A stretch of 64,000 nucleotides of DNA from Castellaniella ginsengisoli. Its GTDB lineage: Bacteria > Pseudomonadota > Gammaproteobacteria > Burkholderiales > Burkholderiaceae_B. Where the stretch lies: assembly GCF_039523235.1 (NCBI RefSeq), contig NZ_BAAAEX010000009.1, one strand, 5' to 3'. Position 1 is the first letter of the stretch. Each line of letters opens with the position of its first letter. The position numbers and the translations under genes were made by a program. Below the pieces are notes generated by a model. The model was not told the DNA's origin and did not search any database. It saw only the letters and a program-made list of their open reading frames with translations. Below, in pieces: positions 42,778 through 52,026 of the stretch.

Positions 42778-45107
42778 TAGCAACGCTCCACCTGGATTGC
42801 GCCCGAGCCCATGCCCAAGGCGGCGGTCTGTTCAAAGGCCCCGGCGATGCGCACGGCCCCGTCGGCCACGGTGTCGTCCAGGGCGGCCTCCAGTTCGGCC
42901 GAACCGTGGGCCGTGGACACGCGCACCGCGTCTCCGGCCGACAGGCCCTGCGCCTGCAGCGTGGCGGCATTCATGGCCGCGCGCGGCGGCGCTGAATTGA
43001 TGTGCTCCTGCAGCGGCTGCGAGCGGCGCACCAGGGCATCGGTGCGGTAGATCGGAAGTTCGGCGACGCGCTCCAGGCCGGCGGACGGCGCCGATACGGC
43101 CGGCGCCAGCCGGATCTCGTTGGACAGGCGGCCATCCAGCCCCCCCACCATCACGGTGTCGCGCACCGATTCAGAGGTTTCGTCGTCGAAGCCTTGCAGA
43201 TCCATCAGATTGCCCAGCACGCGCAGGACCTTCCAGGCCGGACGGGTATCGCCCACCGGAGCGGCCACGCCCTTGAAGCTCTGCACGCGGCCCTCGGCGT
43301 TGACGAAGGTGCCGGACGTTTCGGTAAAGGGCGCGATGGGCAGCATCACGTCGGCCCAGTCTTCGGCCGCCGAGCGGAAGGCCGTGAACGCCACCGCCAT
43401 GGCCGAACCCTGCAGCGCGCGCACGGCGCGTTCGCCCAATTCGCTGTCCAGGCGCGGTTCGGCGTGCAGCACCAGATAGGCCTTGAGGGGCTCGCCGCCC
43501 AGCATGCGGCGCGCATCCAGGCCGCCCTCGGCCGGCACGGCGCCGGCCAGATAGCCGCCCACGGTATTGCCGCCGGGGGTCAGAAAACCGAAGCGCCCGT
43601 CCGCCAGGCGGGCGATGGCCTGGGCGTTGGCCGCGAGTTGCGCGGCCTGGTCGTCGGCCAATGCCAGGTTGCCCATCAGCACCGCCACCCGTTCGCCGGA
43701 GGCGAGGCTGGCGGCGATGGCGCGCGCGGCCTCGCCCGGCTGCACGCCGGACAGGCCCTCGGGCACGGGCTGGGATTTGATGTCGGCCAAGGCGGCGGCG
43801 ATCTCGGCCAGGGCCGCGACCAGCGCCGAGGGCTTGACCGTCAGGCGGCCGGCGACCGGCACCAGGGGATCGGCGGCGACGCTGTCCACCAGGGACAACT
43901 GCATGCCGTGCTTGGCCGCCTGGCGCAGGCGCTGCGCCATCAAGGGATGATCCTTGCGCAGGAAAGAGCCCACCACCAGGACGCGGTCCAGGGTGTTCAA
44001 CTCGGCGATCGGCAGGCCCAGCCAGGGGGCGCCCGAACGCACCGCGTCGAAGGCCGCGCCGTCGCCGCGCAGACGGAAGTCGATGTTGTCCGAGCCCAGG
44101 GCGCGCGTCAGGCGCGCCAGCAGGGCGAGCTCTTCCAGGGTGGCGGTTTCGGTGGCCAGCGCACCGATCTGGGCGCCGCCGCCGTCTTCGCGCACCTGCT
44201 TGAGGCCGGTGACCACGGATTGCAGCGCATCGGACCAGGAGGCCTCGTGCCACTGGCCGTCGCAGCCGCGCACCATCGGGTGCTGCAGGCGGTCTTCGGC
44301 GTACAGGCCGGCGTAGGAAAAGCGGTCGCGGTCGCTGATCCAGCATTCGTTGACCGGCTCGTTCTCGAAGGGCACCACGCGCAGCACGCGGTCCATCTTG
44401 GTCTGCACGACCAGGTTGGCGCCCACGCTGTCGTGCGGGCTGATCGAGCGGCGGCGGGCGAGTTCCCAGGTGCGCGCACCCATCATGAAGGGCTTGGACA
44501 GCAGCGCGCCCACCGGGCAGACGTCGATCATATTGCCCGAGAGCTCGGACTCGACGGCCTCGCCCACGAAGGTGGTGATCTCGGAGAACTCGCCCCGGTT
44601 CAGCATGCCGATTTCCATGTAGCCGCCGATTTCCTGGCCCACGCGCACGCAGCGGGTGCAATGGATGCAGCGCTGCATCTGTTCGGCCGAGATCAGCGGA
44701 CCCATGGGCTTGTGGAAGACCACGCGCTTGGGCTCTTTATAGCGCGATGCCGATTCGCCGTAGCCCACGGCCAGATCCTGCAACTGGCATTCGCCGCCCT
44801 GGTCGCACACCGGGCAATCCAGCGGGTGGTTGATCAGCAAGAACTCCATGACCGCGCGCTGGGCGTCGATGGCCTTGGGCGAGCGGGTGTGCACCACCAT
44901 GCCGTTGGTGACTGGCGTGGCACAGGCCGGCAGGGCCTTGGGCGCCTTTTCGACCTCGACCAGGCACATGCGGCAGTTGGCCGCAATGCTGAGCTTCTTG
45001 TGATAGCAGAAATGGGGGATGTACAGGCCCGCCGCGTGGGCTGCCTGGATGACCATGCTGCCTTCTGCGGCTTCGACCTTAAGCCCGTCGATGGTGAGTT
45101 CTACCAT
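42777..45107 (-). CDS. nuoG: NADH-quinone oxidoreductase subunit G
   Basis: A 776-residue peripheral subunit of complex I. The N-terminal ferredoxin domain has the 2Fe-2S cysteines in FCYHKKLSIAANCRMCLVE and CAT, followed by the His-Cys3 4Fe-4S motif (HPLDCPVCDQGGECQLQD) and the CIHCTRCVRVGQEIGG plus VCPVG cluster. The rest is a molybdopterin-oxidoreductase-like scaffold. The ATG at 45107 gives the normal MVELTIDG start; the longer upstream frame is a shifted reading of nuoF. Confidence 0.96.
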   Translation of the reverse strand: MVELTIDGLKVEAAEGSMVIQAAHAAGLYIPHFCYHKKLSIAANCRMCLVEVEKAPKALPACATPVTNGMVVHTRSPKAIDAQRAVMEFLLINHPLDCPVCDQGGECQLQDLAVGYGESASRYKEPKRVVFHKPMGPLISAEQMQRCIHCTRCVRVGQEIGGYMEIGMLNRGEFSEITTFVGEAVESELSGNMIDVCPVGALLSKPFMMGARTWELARRRSISPHDSVGANLVVQTKMDRVLRVVPFENEPVNECWISDRDRFSYAGLYAEDRLQHPMVRGCDGQWHEASWSDALQSVVTGLKQVREDGGGAQIGALATETATLEELALLARLTRALGSDNIDFRLRGDGAAFDAVRSGAPWLGLPIAELNTLDRVLVVGSFLRKDHPLMAQRLRQAAKHGMQLSLVDSVAADPLVPVAGRLTVKPSALVAALAEIAAALADIKSQPVPEGLSGVQPGEAARAIAASLASGERVAVLMGNLALADDQAAQLAANAQAIARLADGRFGFLTPGGNTVGGYLAGAVPAEGGLDARRMLGGEPLKAYLVLHAEPRLDSELGERAVRALQGSAMAVAFTAFRSAAEDWADVMLPIAPFTETSGTFVNAEGRVQSFKGVAAPVGDTRPAWKVLRVLGNLMDLQGFDDETSESVRDTVMVGGLDGRLSNEIRLAPAVSAPSAGLERVAELPIYRTDALVRRSQPLQEHINSAPPRAAMNAATLQAQGLSAGDAVRVSTAHGSAELEAALDDTVADGAVRIAGAFEQTAALGMGSGAIQVERC

Positions 45108-45121
45108 GGCGTGTCCTGACC

Positions 45122-46489
45122 CTACAGATACTTGGCAACCACGCAGTCCTTGTGGTCTACGTGGTGCACGAATTCGTCGCGGAAATGCTTGATGAAGCTG
45201 CGCACCGGCATGGCGGCCGCATCGGCCAGGGCGCAGATCGTGCGCCCCATCATGTTGTGCGCCACGGAATCCAGGGTTTCGATGTCTTCCATCGTGCCCT
45301 GACCGTGTTCCATGCGGTTCATCATGCGGTACAGCCAGCCGGTGCCCTCGCGGCAGGGCGTGCACTGGCCGCAGGATTCCTCGAAGTAGAAATACGACAG
45401 GCGCATGAGCGACTTGACCATGCAGCGGGTCTCGTCCATGACGATGACCGCGCCCGAGCCCAGCATGGAGCCGGCCTTGGCGATGGAATCGTAGTCCATG
45501 TTGGTCTGCATCATGATGTCGGCCGGCAGCACCGGGGCCGAGGAGCCGCCGGGGATCACCGCCTTGAGCTTGCGGCCGCCGCGCATCCCGCCCGCCAGTT
45601 CCAGCAGCGTGGCGAAAGGCGTGCCCAGCGGGATCTCATAGTTGCCGGGACGCTCGACGTCGCCCGAGATCGAGAAGATTTTGGTGCCGCCCGCCTTTTC
45701 GACGCCGAGTTCGGCGTAGGCCTGGGCGCCCATGCGGATCACCCAGGGCACGGCGGCGAAGGTTTCGGTGTTGTTGATCGTGGTCGGCTTGCCGTACAGG
45801 CCGAAGCTGGCCGGGAACGGCGGCTTGAAGCGCGGCTGGCCCTTCTTGCCTTCCAGGGATTCCAGCAGCGCGGTTTCCTCGCCGCAGATGTAGGCGCCGA
45901 AACCGTGATGCGAATGCAACTGGAAGCTGAAGCCCGAGCCGAGGATGTTCTCGCCCAGGAAACCGGCCTCGCGGGCCTCTTCGAGCGCCTGCTCGAAACG
46001 CTGGTGGATCTGGAAGATCTCGCCGTGGATGTAGTTGTAGCCCACGGACGCGCCCATCGCGAAGCCGCCGATGATCATACCTTCGATCACGGCGTGCGGG
46101 TTGTAGCGCAGGATGTCGCGGTCCTTGAACGTGCCGGGCTCGCCTTCGTCGGAGTTGCAGACGACGTATTTCTGGCCGGGGATGTTGCGCGGCATGAAGG
46201 ACCATTTCAGGCCCGTCGGGAAGCCCGCGCCGCCACGGCCGCGCAGATTGGAAGACTTGAGTTCGGCGATCACGTCGTCGGGCGTCATGCCCGAGAGGAC
46301 TTTCTTCAAGGCTTCATAGCCGCCGCGCGCCATGTAGTCGCGGATGCCCCAGTTGTGGCCGTCGAGGTCGGCCAGGATCTGCGGCTGGATGTGGCGGCCG
46401 TGAAAAATCATGCTGCGGGCGGGGTCTCCTCCGAGATCGGGCGAGAGTGCGTCCGTGGAGAATTTCTGCAGTACGTCCAGAGCGCTCAT
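45122..46489 (-). CDS. nuoF: NADH-quinone oxidoreductase subunit F
   Basis: A 455-residue subunit that binds NADH and FMN, the electron entry site of complex I. The glycine-rich NADH site is LRGRGGAGFPTGLKWSF, the FMN site NSDEGEPGTFKDRDI, and the N3 cluster motif is ESCGQCTPCREGT. The ATG at 46489 overlaps the nuoE stop (ATGA-type overlap); an earlier in-frame start at 46603 lies inside nuoE and lacks homology. Confidence 0.97.
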   Translation of the reverse strand: MSALDVLQKFSTDALSPDLGGDPARSMIFHGRHIQPQILADLDGHNWGIRDYMARGGYEALKKVLSGMTPDDVIAELKSSNLRGRGGAGFPTGLKWSFMPRNIPGQKYVVCNSDEGEPGTFKDRDILRYNPHAVIEGMIIGGFAMGASVGYNYIHGEIFQIHQRFEQALEEAREAGFLGENILGSGFSFQLHSHHGFGAYICGEETALLESLEGKKGQPRFKPPFPASFGLYGKPTTINNTETFAAVPWVIRMGAQAYAELGVEKAGGTKIFSISGDVERPGNYEIPLGTPFATLLELAGGMRGGRKLKAVIPGGSSAPVLPADIMMQTNMDYDSIAKAGSMLGSGAVIVMDETRCMVKSLMRLSYFYFEESCGQCTPCREGTGWLYRMMNRMEHGQGTMEDIETLDSVAHNMMGRTICALADAAAMPVRSFIKHFRDEFVHHVDHKDCVVAKYL

Positions 46490-46971
46490 GCGGATTCCTT
46501 CAGTGCGCCGATCAGGGCATCGATTTTTTCCGGTTGCATGCGGCAGCACATGTGCGTGCCGTTGGCCAGCATCACAGGCGCATCGCCGCAGGCGCCCATG
46601 CATTCACCCTCGACCAGGGTGAACAGGCCGTCCGGCGTGGTTTCGTGAAAGTCGATGCCCAACGTGCGCTTGAGGTGTTCGGCCGCCTGCGTGCCGCCCT
46701 GGAGCGCACAGGGCAGATTGGTGCAGATGGTCAGCGTATAACGGCCCACCGGCTTGGTGTTGTACATGTTGTAGAAGGTGGCGACTTCCTGGACGGCGAC
46801 CGGCGGCATGCCCAGATAGGCAGCCACGTCGCGGATCACTTCGGTCGAGACCCAGCCTTGTTCGCCCTGGGCGATCGTCAGCGCCGCCATCACGGCGGAC
46901 TGCTTCTGGTCGGCCGGGTACTTGGCGATTTCCCGGTCGATGTCCCGGTAGGCTTGTTCGGAAAGCAACAT
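46486..46971 (-). CDS. nuoE: NADH-quinone oxidoreductase subunit E
   Basis: A 161-residue thioredoxin-like subunit of complex I with the N1a 2Fe-2S cluster. The four cysteine ligands are in CTNLPC and GECMGAC. It overlaps nuoF by 4 nt and lies 28 nt after nuoD. Confidence 0.97.
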   Translation of the reverse strand: MLLSEQAYRDIDREIAKYPADQKQSAVMAALTIAQGEQGWVSTEVIRDVAAYLGMPPVAVQEVATFYNMYNTKPVGRYTLTICTNLPCALQGGTQAAEHLKRTLGIDFHETTPDGLFTLVEGECMGACGDAPVMLANGTHMCCRMQPEKIDALIGALKESA

Positions 46972-46999
46972 AATCAGATTCCCTGTGATGTCCGCGCGG

Positions 47000-48253
47000 C
47001 TAGCGATCGATCTCGCCGAACACGATGTCCTGGGTCCCGATGATGGTGACCACGTCGGCGATCATGTGGCCCTTGGACATTTCCTCAAGCGATTGCAGAT
47101 GGGCGAAGCCCGGCGCGCGGATCTTCAGGCGGTAGGGCTTGTTGGCCCCGTCGGACACCAGGTAGATGCCGAACTCGCCCTTGGGGTGTTCCACGGCGGC
47201 GTAGGCCTCGCCCTCGGGCACGTGCATCCCTTCGGTGAAGAGCTTGAAGTGGTGGATCATGTCTTCCATGCCGGCCTTCATGCGCTCGCGCTTGGGCGGG
47301 GCGACCTTGTGGTTGCCGGTGATCACCGGGCCGGGATTGTTGCGCAGCCACTCGACGCACTGGCGGATGATGCGGTTGGATTCGCGCATTTCCGCGATGC
47401 GGCACAGGTAGCGGTCGTAGCAGTCGCCGTTCACGCCCACGGGAATGTCGAAATCCAGGCGGTCGTAGACCTCGTAGGGCTGATGCTTGCGCAGATCCCA
47501 TTCGATGCCGGAGCCGCGCAGCATGGGGCCGGTGAAGCCCAGCGCCAGCGCGCGTTCGGGCGACACCACACCGACGTCGACCAGGCGCTGCTTCCAGATG
47601 CGGTTGTCCGTCAGCAGGACTTCGTATTCGTCCACGCAGGCCGGGAAGCGGTTGGTGAAGTCCTCGATGAAGTCCAGCAGCGAACCCGAGCGCGCCTCGT
47701 TCATGGCGCGCAGTTCTTTATCGGAACGGTACTTGGAGCCCTTGTACTGCGGCATGGCGTCGGGCAGATCGCGGTACACCCCGCCCGGGCGGTAGTAGGC
47801 CGCGTGCATGCGCGCGCCCGAGACCGCCTCGTAGCAATCCATCAGGTCTTCGCGTTCGCGGAAGGCATACAGGAACACCGCCATGGCGCCCACGTCCAGC
47901 GCGTGCGAGCCCAGCGACATCAGGTGATTCAGGATGCGCGTGATCTCGTCGAACATGACGCGGATGTATTGCGCACGCAAGGGGATCTCGATGCCCAGCA
48001 GACGCTCGACGGCCATGCAGTAGGCATGCTCGTTGGACATCATGGACACGTAATCCAGGCGGTCCATGTAGGGCAGCGTCTGCAGGAAGGTGCGGGTTTC
48101 CGCCAGTTTCTCGGTGGCGCGGTGCAGCAGGCCGATGTGGGGGTCGGCGCGCTGGACGACTTCGCCGTCCAGTTCGAGCACCAGGCGCAACACCCCGTGC
48201 GCGGCCGGGTGCTGCGGGCCGAAGTTCAGGTTGTAGTTCTGGATCTCTGCCAT
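47000..48253 (-). CDS. nuoD: NADH-quinone oxidoreductase subunit D
   Basis: A 417-residue subunit that, with NuoB and NuoH, forms the quinone site of complex I; it is related to the large subunit of NiFe hydrogenases. The loop with the quinone-facing residues, GPQHPAAHGVLRLVLELDGE, and the family signature LHRATEKLAE are present. Length is normal. Confidence 0.97.
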   Translation of the reverse strand: MAEIQNYNLNFGPQHPAAHGVLRLVLELDGEVVQRADPHIGLLHRATEKLAETRTFLQTLPYMDRLDYVSMMSNEHAYCMAVERLLGIEIPLRAQYIRVMFDEITRILNHLMSLGSHALDVGAMAVFLYAFREREDLMDCYEAVSGARMHAAYYRPGGVYRDLPDAMPQYKGSKYRSDKELRAMNEARSGSLLDFIEDFTNRFPACVDEYEVLLTDNRIWKQRLVDVGVVSPERALALGFTGPMLRGSGIEWDLRKHQPYEVYDRLDFDIPVGVNGDCYDRYLCRIAEMRESNRIIRQCVEWLRNNPGPVITGNHKVAPPKRERMKAGMEDMIHHFKLFTEGMHVPEGEAYAAVEHPKGEFGIYLVSDGANKPYRLKIRAPGFAHLQSLEEMSKGHMIADVVTIIGTQDIVFGEIDR

Positions 48254-48254
48254 A

Positions 48255-48866
48255 TCAGTACCGTTCTATGCCGTAGTGGTCTTCGCGCACGACGCGGGGA
48301 GTGATCTCGCGCGGCTCGATCGTGACGGGCTGGTAGATGACGCGCTTTTGCTCGGGGTCGTAGCGCATCTCCACGTGGCCGAAAATCGGGAAATCCTTGC
48401 GGAACGGATGCCCGATGAAGCCGTAGTCCGTCAGGATGCGGCGCAAGTCGGGGTGGCCTTCGAAGACGATGCCGTACAGGTCGAAGGCTTCGCGCTCGTA
48501 CCAGTCGACCGAGGGCCAGATATCCACCAGCGAGGCGGCCACCGGGAAGGCGTCGTCGGGCATGTAGGCCCGCACCCGCAGACGCCAGTTGTGCGTGACC
48601 GACAGCAGGTGGATCACCACGGCGAAGCGCTGGGGATGCGCATCGGCGGCATCATAGGTGGGCGCCTTCCAGGCGGAATAGTCGATTCCGCAAAGGTCGA
48701 TGCAGGTCTCGAAGCGCAGGCTGGCATGGTCGCGCAGCACGCGACAGGTATCCACCCAGGCGTCGGCGGGCACCAGCAGCGTCAGTTCGCCGCGGTCCTC
48801 GGTGAGGACAGCCGAGGCCCCCAGGACCGCGCGCAGATTCGTGTCTAAAGTCTGTAGCCGTGTCAT
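48255..48866 (-). CDS. nuoC: NADH-quinone oxidoreductase subunit C
   Basis: A 203-residue subunit of complex I of the 30-kDa type. The signature is visible as WYEREAFDLYGIVFEGHPDLRRIL, here cited in two parts: YEREAFDLYGI near residue 138 and GHPDLRRILTDYGF just after. It is a separate gene from nuoD with a 1-nt gap, not a CD fusion. Confidence 0.97.
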   Translation of the reverse strand: MTRLQTLDTNLRAVLGASAVLTEDRGELTLLVPADAWVDTCRVLRDHASLRFETCIDLCGIDYSAWKAPTYDAADAHPQRFAVVIHLLSVTHNWRLRVRAYMPDDAFPVAASLVDIWPSVDWYEREAFDLYGIVFEGHPDLRRILTDYGFIGHPFRKDFPIFGHVEMRYDPEQKRVIYQPVTIEPREITPRVVREDHYGIERY

Positions 48867-48894
48867 AGCGTATGTATCAGCGGTTGGCCGGCGC

Positions 48895-49371
48895 CTAGCG
48901 GGCGATGGTGTTGGTCAGGCGGATCTTGTTCTGCATCTGCAGCAGGCCGTAGACCAGGGCCTCGGCCGTGGGCGGACAGCCCGGCACGTAGACATCCACC
49001 GGCACGATGCGGTCGCAGCCGCGCACCACCGAGTAGGAATAGTGGTAGTAGCCGCCGCCGTTGGCACAGGAACCCATGGAAACCACCCAGCGGGGCTCGG
49101 GCATCTGGTCGTAGACCTTGCGCAGGGCCGGCGCCATCTTGTTGCACAGCGTGCCGGCCACGATCATGAGATCGGACTGGCGCGGGCTGGGGCGGAAAAT
49201 GATGCCGAACTGGTCGAGGTCGTAGCGCGCCGCGCCGGCATGCATCATCTCGACCGCGCAACAGGCCAGGCCGAACGTCATGGGCCACAGCGAGCCCGTC
49301 TTTGCCCAGTTGAGGAACTTGTCCGCGCTGGTGGTGATGAAGCCTTTGTCCATGACACCTTCAATAGCCAT
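48895..49371 (-). CDS. nuoB: NADH-quinone oxidoreductase subunit B
   Basis: A 158-residue subunit that carries the terminal cluster N2 next to quinone. The tandem cysteines are in FGLACCAVEMM, and the other ligands in VSMGSCANGGGYY and VPGCPPTAEALVYG. Length and order (A-B-C-D) are normal. Confidence 0.97.
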   Translation of the reverse strand: MAIEGVMDKGFITTSADKFLNWAKTGSLWPMTFGLACCAVEMMHAGAARYDLDQFGIIFRPSPRQSDLMIVAGTLCNKMAPALRKVYDQMPEPRWVVSMGSCANGGGYYHYSYSVVRGCDRIVPVDVYVPGCPPTAEALVYGLLQMQNKIRLTNTIAR

Positions 49372-49381
49372 ATGAACCCCC

Positions 49382-49741
49382 TTATTCCCAGTCCAGCGCG
49401 CCGCGCCGCCATTCGTAGATGAAGCCGACCGTCAGCACGCCCAGGAAGATGGCGACCGTCCAGAAACCGACCATGCCCACCACGCCATTGGCCATGGCCC
49501 AGGGAAACAGGAAGGCGATTTCCAGGTCGAACATGATGAACAGGATGGCCACCAGGTAGTAGCGCACGTCGAATTTCATGCGCGAATCGCCGAAGGCCTC
49601 GAAACCGCACTCGTAGGGCGAGAGCTTTTCGGGATCGGGCACGTTGCGGCCCAGCAGACGGCCCGCGCCCAGCAGGGCCGCGCCGATCAGCGTGGCGACG
49701 ATGATGAAAAGCAGCACGGGAAAGTACTGTGCCAGATTCAT
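49382..49741 (-). CDS. nuoA: NADH-quinone oxidoreductase subunit A
   Basis: A 119-residue membrane subunit with three helices; the conserved loop SPYECGFEAFGDSRMKFDVRYY (seen as YECGF and FDVRYY) is on the surface near the quinone site. It is the first gene of the 14-gene nuo operon. The 185 nt in front of it up to the hairpin at 49927 should hold the operon promoter, but no clear sigma-70 boxes stand out. Confidence 0.97.
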   Translation of the reverse strand: MNLAQYFPVLLFIIVATLIGAALLGAGRLLGRNVPDPEKLSPYECGFEAFGDSRMKFDVRYYLVAILFIMFDLEIAFLFPWAMANGVVGMVGFWTVAIFLGVLTVGFIYEWRRGALDWE

Positions 49742-49926
49742 GAGCAGCCCCTGTTCCGGAAGATCAAACTACGGGATTGTAGCATTTCGACAAGCCCGCC
49801 CGCCGGGAAAACCCGAGGTGGAAACATATTCGAGATCAAGAATTTCAGAAGATCACAGGACGCCTTTCAGATGCCTGAATCCCCCGCTTGCGGACAACGC
49901 GGCGATGGCGCAATGGCACCATGAAA

Positions 49927-49960
49927 AAGAGCCTGCCGCGCTTTCGCGCGGCAGGCTCTT
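49927..49960. terminator. Terminator of the DUF4148 gene
   Basis: AAGAGCCTGCCGCGC and its complement GCGCGGCAGGCTCTT form a 15-bp perfect stem with a TTTC loop. On the minus strand it follows the DUF4148 stop by 25 nt and is followed by TTTTTCAT, so it ends that transcript before the nuo promoter region. Confidence 0.85.
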
Positions 49961-49985
49961 GCGGCTTTCAAGCCCGAGGCCGTGA

Positions 49986-50300
49986 TTACAGCATGCGGGG
50001 GTACTGACCGTGATCCCCGATGGTCAGCAGACCGGCGCTCTTGGCTTGCTTGAGTTCATTCAGAACCTGGGCGCGGGTCAAGGCCGGGGCGTCGGCCTGC
50101 GAACCGGGATAGCTGCCTTGCTCGCCCACGATGATCAGGCCTTGGGATTGGGCCACGCGCAGCGCCTGGACGACGTCCGCGCGGGATTGCGTGCTGGGCG
50201 TCGTGATTTCAGGATAGTTGGCCTGATCGGCCCGGGCGATGCCGGCAGAGGCGAGACCCAGGGACAGCAGGGTGATGGAGGCGGCGGTAGTGACTTTCAT
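49986..50300 (-). CDS. DUF4148 small exported protein
   Basis: A 104-residue protein with a signal peptide (residues 1-24, ITLLSLGLASAGIARA). The mature part has two copies of the DUF4148-type motif: SRADVVQALRVAQSQGLIIVG and TRAQVLNELKQAKSAGLLTIG, each followed by a QGSYP/HGQYP element. DUF4148 proteins are common periplasmic proteins of Burkholderiales with no known function. The ATG at 50300 has AGGAAA just upstream; the longer frame above it has no homology or signal. It has its own terminator. Confidence 0.8.
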   Translation of the reverse strand: MKVTTAASITLLSLGLASAGIARADQANYPEITTPSTQSRADVVQALRVAQSQGLIIVGEQGSYPGSQADAPALTRAQVLNELKQAKSAGLLTIGDHGQYPRML

Positions 50301-50490
50301 GAGAGTTTCCTTCAGTTCAGGTGTGTGACGAAGCAGGATGCCAGCGGATGTTGGCTGGCGAGTCATGCCCTGCTCTGTTGGAAACAGTGTGCGCTTTTGC
50401 TGCGCTGCGATAAACGGGGCTGCGGCCAATTCATTTTTCCATTTTTGGCAATAATCGGCCGTCACGCCCGGAAACCGCTTGCCCGGCATA

Positions 50491-50528
50491 GACGCAAAAA
50501 ACCACCCCGGAGGGTGGTTTTTTGCGTC
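50491..50528. terminator. Terminator downstream of porin 1
   Basis: ACGCAAAAAACCACC and GGTGGTTTTTTGCGT form a 15-bp perfect stem around CCGGAG. With its A and T runs it can act in both directions. It is the last of three hairpins in the porin 3' region. The 304-nt gap here between the DUF4148 gene and porin 1 holds this 3' region and the DUF4148 leader, and no gene. Confidence 0.85.
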
Positions 50529-50532
50529 GGAG

Positions 50533-50576
50533 GCCGAAGCCCCCGTCGTTCGTGACGGCCCGGCGAACCGGGCCGC
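50533..50576 (-). repeat. Conserved porin 3'-UTR element, copy 1
   Basis: These 44 bp are identical to 51952-51995. They contain two hairpins: GGCCCGG-TTCG-CCGGGCC on the minus strand and a CCGTC/GACGG stem. They lie between the porin 1 stop and its terminator. Confidence 0.88.
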
Positions 50577-50604
50577 GCGGCATAGGGGGTTCTATGCGCA
50601 GTGA

Positions 50605-51696
50605 TCAGAACTTGTGATTCAGGCCAAGGCCGGCTTCCTTCACCTTCACGCCGTCGACGTAGCCAACACCCGTACCGTAGCTGCCGTAGGCGTACACGGA
50701 GGTGCGCTTGGACAGCGGGTACTTGTAGTTCACATGGTAGATGTTCTGGGTCTTGGCCGCGTCGCCCCACTTGTCGCCGTCGTCCAGGTTGGACGAGGAT
50801 CGCGACCAGGACGCCACCAAGGTGCCCGCGCCAACCGGCGCCGACAGACCGACATAGTAGTTGCTGGACTTGAAGTCCTTGCCCAACGAATACGCGCCGA
50901 TCAGCTCTTCGTACAAGTCTTTGGCTTCGTTGGCCCAGCCCAGCTTGCCATAGCGGTCCTGACCATAGGCCAGGTGCAGCTTGACCACCTCGAAATCGTA
51001 GGCCCCGGCGATTGCCCAATTGGTGATTGCGTGATCCAGCGAACTGCTGGCGCGATCATAACTTGCGGCGACAAAGAGGGGGCCGCTCTCGTACTTCAGG
51101 GCGGTCGACAGGTGGTTGCTGCGATCCGAAGCGGACACCCCGTTGACACGGGTGACGGTCGTTTCGGGGTTGCCGTAGGCAATCCCGGCCTTGAAGCCGG
51201 AGAAACCTGGGGTGACGTACTTGAACGAATTGGCCATGCGGGTGCTGGAACCCTGCGCCCCGAAGGCCCGGTCCATATCACCGAAGCTCACCCCTTCGTT
51301 CACATCATGGGTAAAGCTGTTGCCCAAGTTGTACTGGCGGCCCATCGTGAAGACCCCCCAGCTATCGCTGCTCAGACCGACAAACGTCTGGCGCGCGAAA
51401 CCACTGTGTTTGGTGCCCGACCCTTCGCCCAGATTGGCATTGGCTTCCAGTTGGAAGACGGCGCGCAGGCCGTCGCCCAGGTCTTCGGAACCCTTCAGGC
51501 CCCAGCGGCTGCCGTTGAAGATACCGTCGCGCAAACCCGAGCTGGTGCTTGAGCCCTGCACGTTATTTCTGTCGTACTTGACCTGGCTATAGCCATAGCC
51601 GGTGTCAAGAATGCCATACAGCGTGACGGACGTTTCCGCCTGGGCCACGCCGGCAAAGCCGACACACAGCGCCGCAGCGAGGAGCGTCTTTTTCAT
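50605..51696 (-). CDS. Gram-negative general porin 1
   Basis: A 363-residue outer-membrane porin of the Burkholderiales type (Gram-neg_porin_4). The signal peptide is MKKTLLAAALCVGFAGVAQA; the mature start is ETSVTLYGILDTGYGY, and the loop region GSRWGLKGSEDLGDGLRAVFQLE and C-terminal aromatic GLNHKF are typical of 16-strand trimeric porins. It is about the same length and closely related in sequence to the porin at 52027-53166. An AGGGAGA site precedes the ATG. Confidence 0.94.
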   Translation of the reverse strand: MKKTLLAAALCVGFAGVAQAETSVTLYGILDTGYGYSQVKYDRNNVQGSSTSSGLRDGIFNGSRWGLKGSEDLGDGLRAVFQLEANANLGEGSGTKHSGFARQTFVGLSSDSWGVFTMGRQYNLGNSFTHDVNEGVSFGDMDRAFGAQGSSTRMANSFKYVTPGFSGFKAGIAYGNPETTVTRVNGVSASDRSNHLSTALKYESGPLFVAASYDRASSSLDHAITNWAIAGAYDFEVVKLHLAYGQDRYGKLGWANEAKDLYEELIGAYSLGKDFKSSNYYVGLSAPVGAGTLVASWSRSSSNLDDGDKWGDAAKTQNIYHVNYKYPLSKRTSVYAYGSYGTGVGYVDGVKVKEAGLGLNHKF

Positions 51697-51912
51697 GAGG
51701 GAGATCTCCGTAAGTTGAATGAATCAGAGCAGCCTGTCGACGACAAGCGGGGCTGCCCCCGGCCACGCCGCAACAAGACGTTGCAGCCGGAACCGATACG
51801 GAGTCTGACACTCGAATATGACAGCTATGGGTCTGCATCCCGATGGACGCAGATTAAATTTTATTGACAGGCTCGTGACAGCCAGATGACGGCAAGAAAC
51901 CAGGTGCCGCAA

Positions 51913-51946
51913 ACGCAAAAACCACCCCGGAGGGTGGTTTTTGCGT
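51913..51946. terminator. Terminator downstream of porin 2
   Basis: A stem of ACGCAAAAACCACC with its complement around CCGGAG, the same as the porin 1 terminator apart from one fewer A/T pair. The 330-nt gap between the two porins holds this element, the conserved 3' repeat and the porin 1 leader. Confidence 0.85.
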
Positions 51947-51951
51947 CAAGA

Positions 51952-51995
51952 GCCGAAGCCCCCGTCGTTCGTGACGGCCCGGCGAACCGGGCCGC
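51952..51995 (-). repeat. Conserved porin 3'-UTR element, copy 2
   Basis: Identical over 44 bp to 50533-50576 and placed the same distance (about 30 nt) after the porin 2 stop. Confidence 0.88.
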
Positions 51996-52026
51996 ATCGC
52001 TTGCGTGGATAAGCCACGCGCTGCGA

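Noticed and set aside
43002..45119. 705-codon plus-strand open frame across nuoG
   Set aside because: Antisense to a clearly coding gene with all Fe-S motifs; the translation is Gln/His/Arg-rich with no recognisable family.
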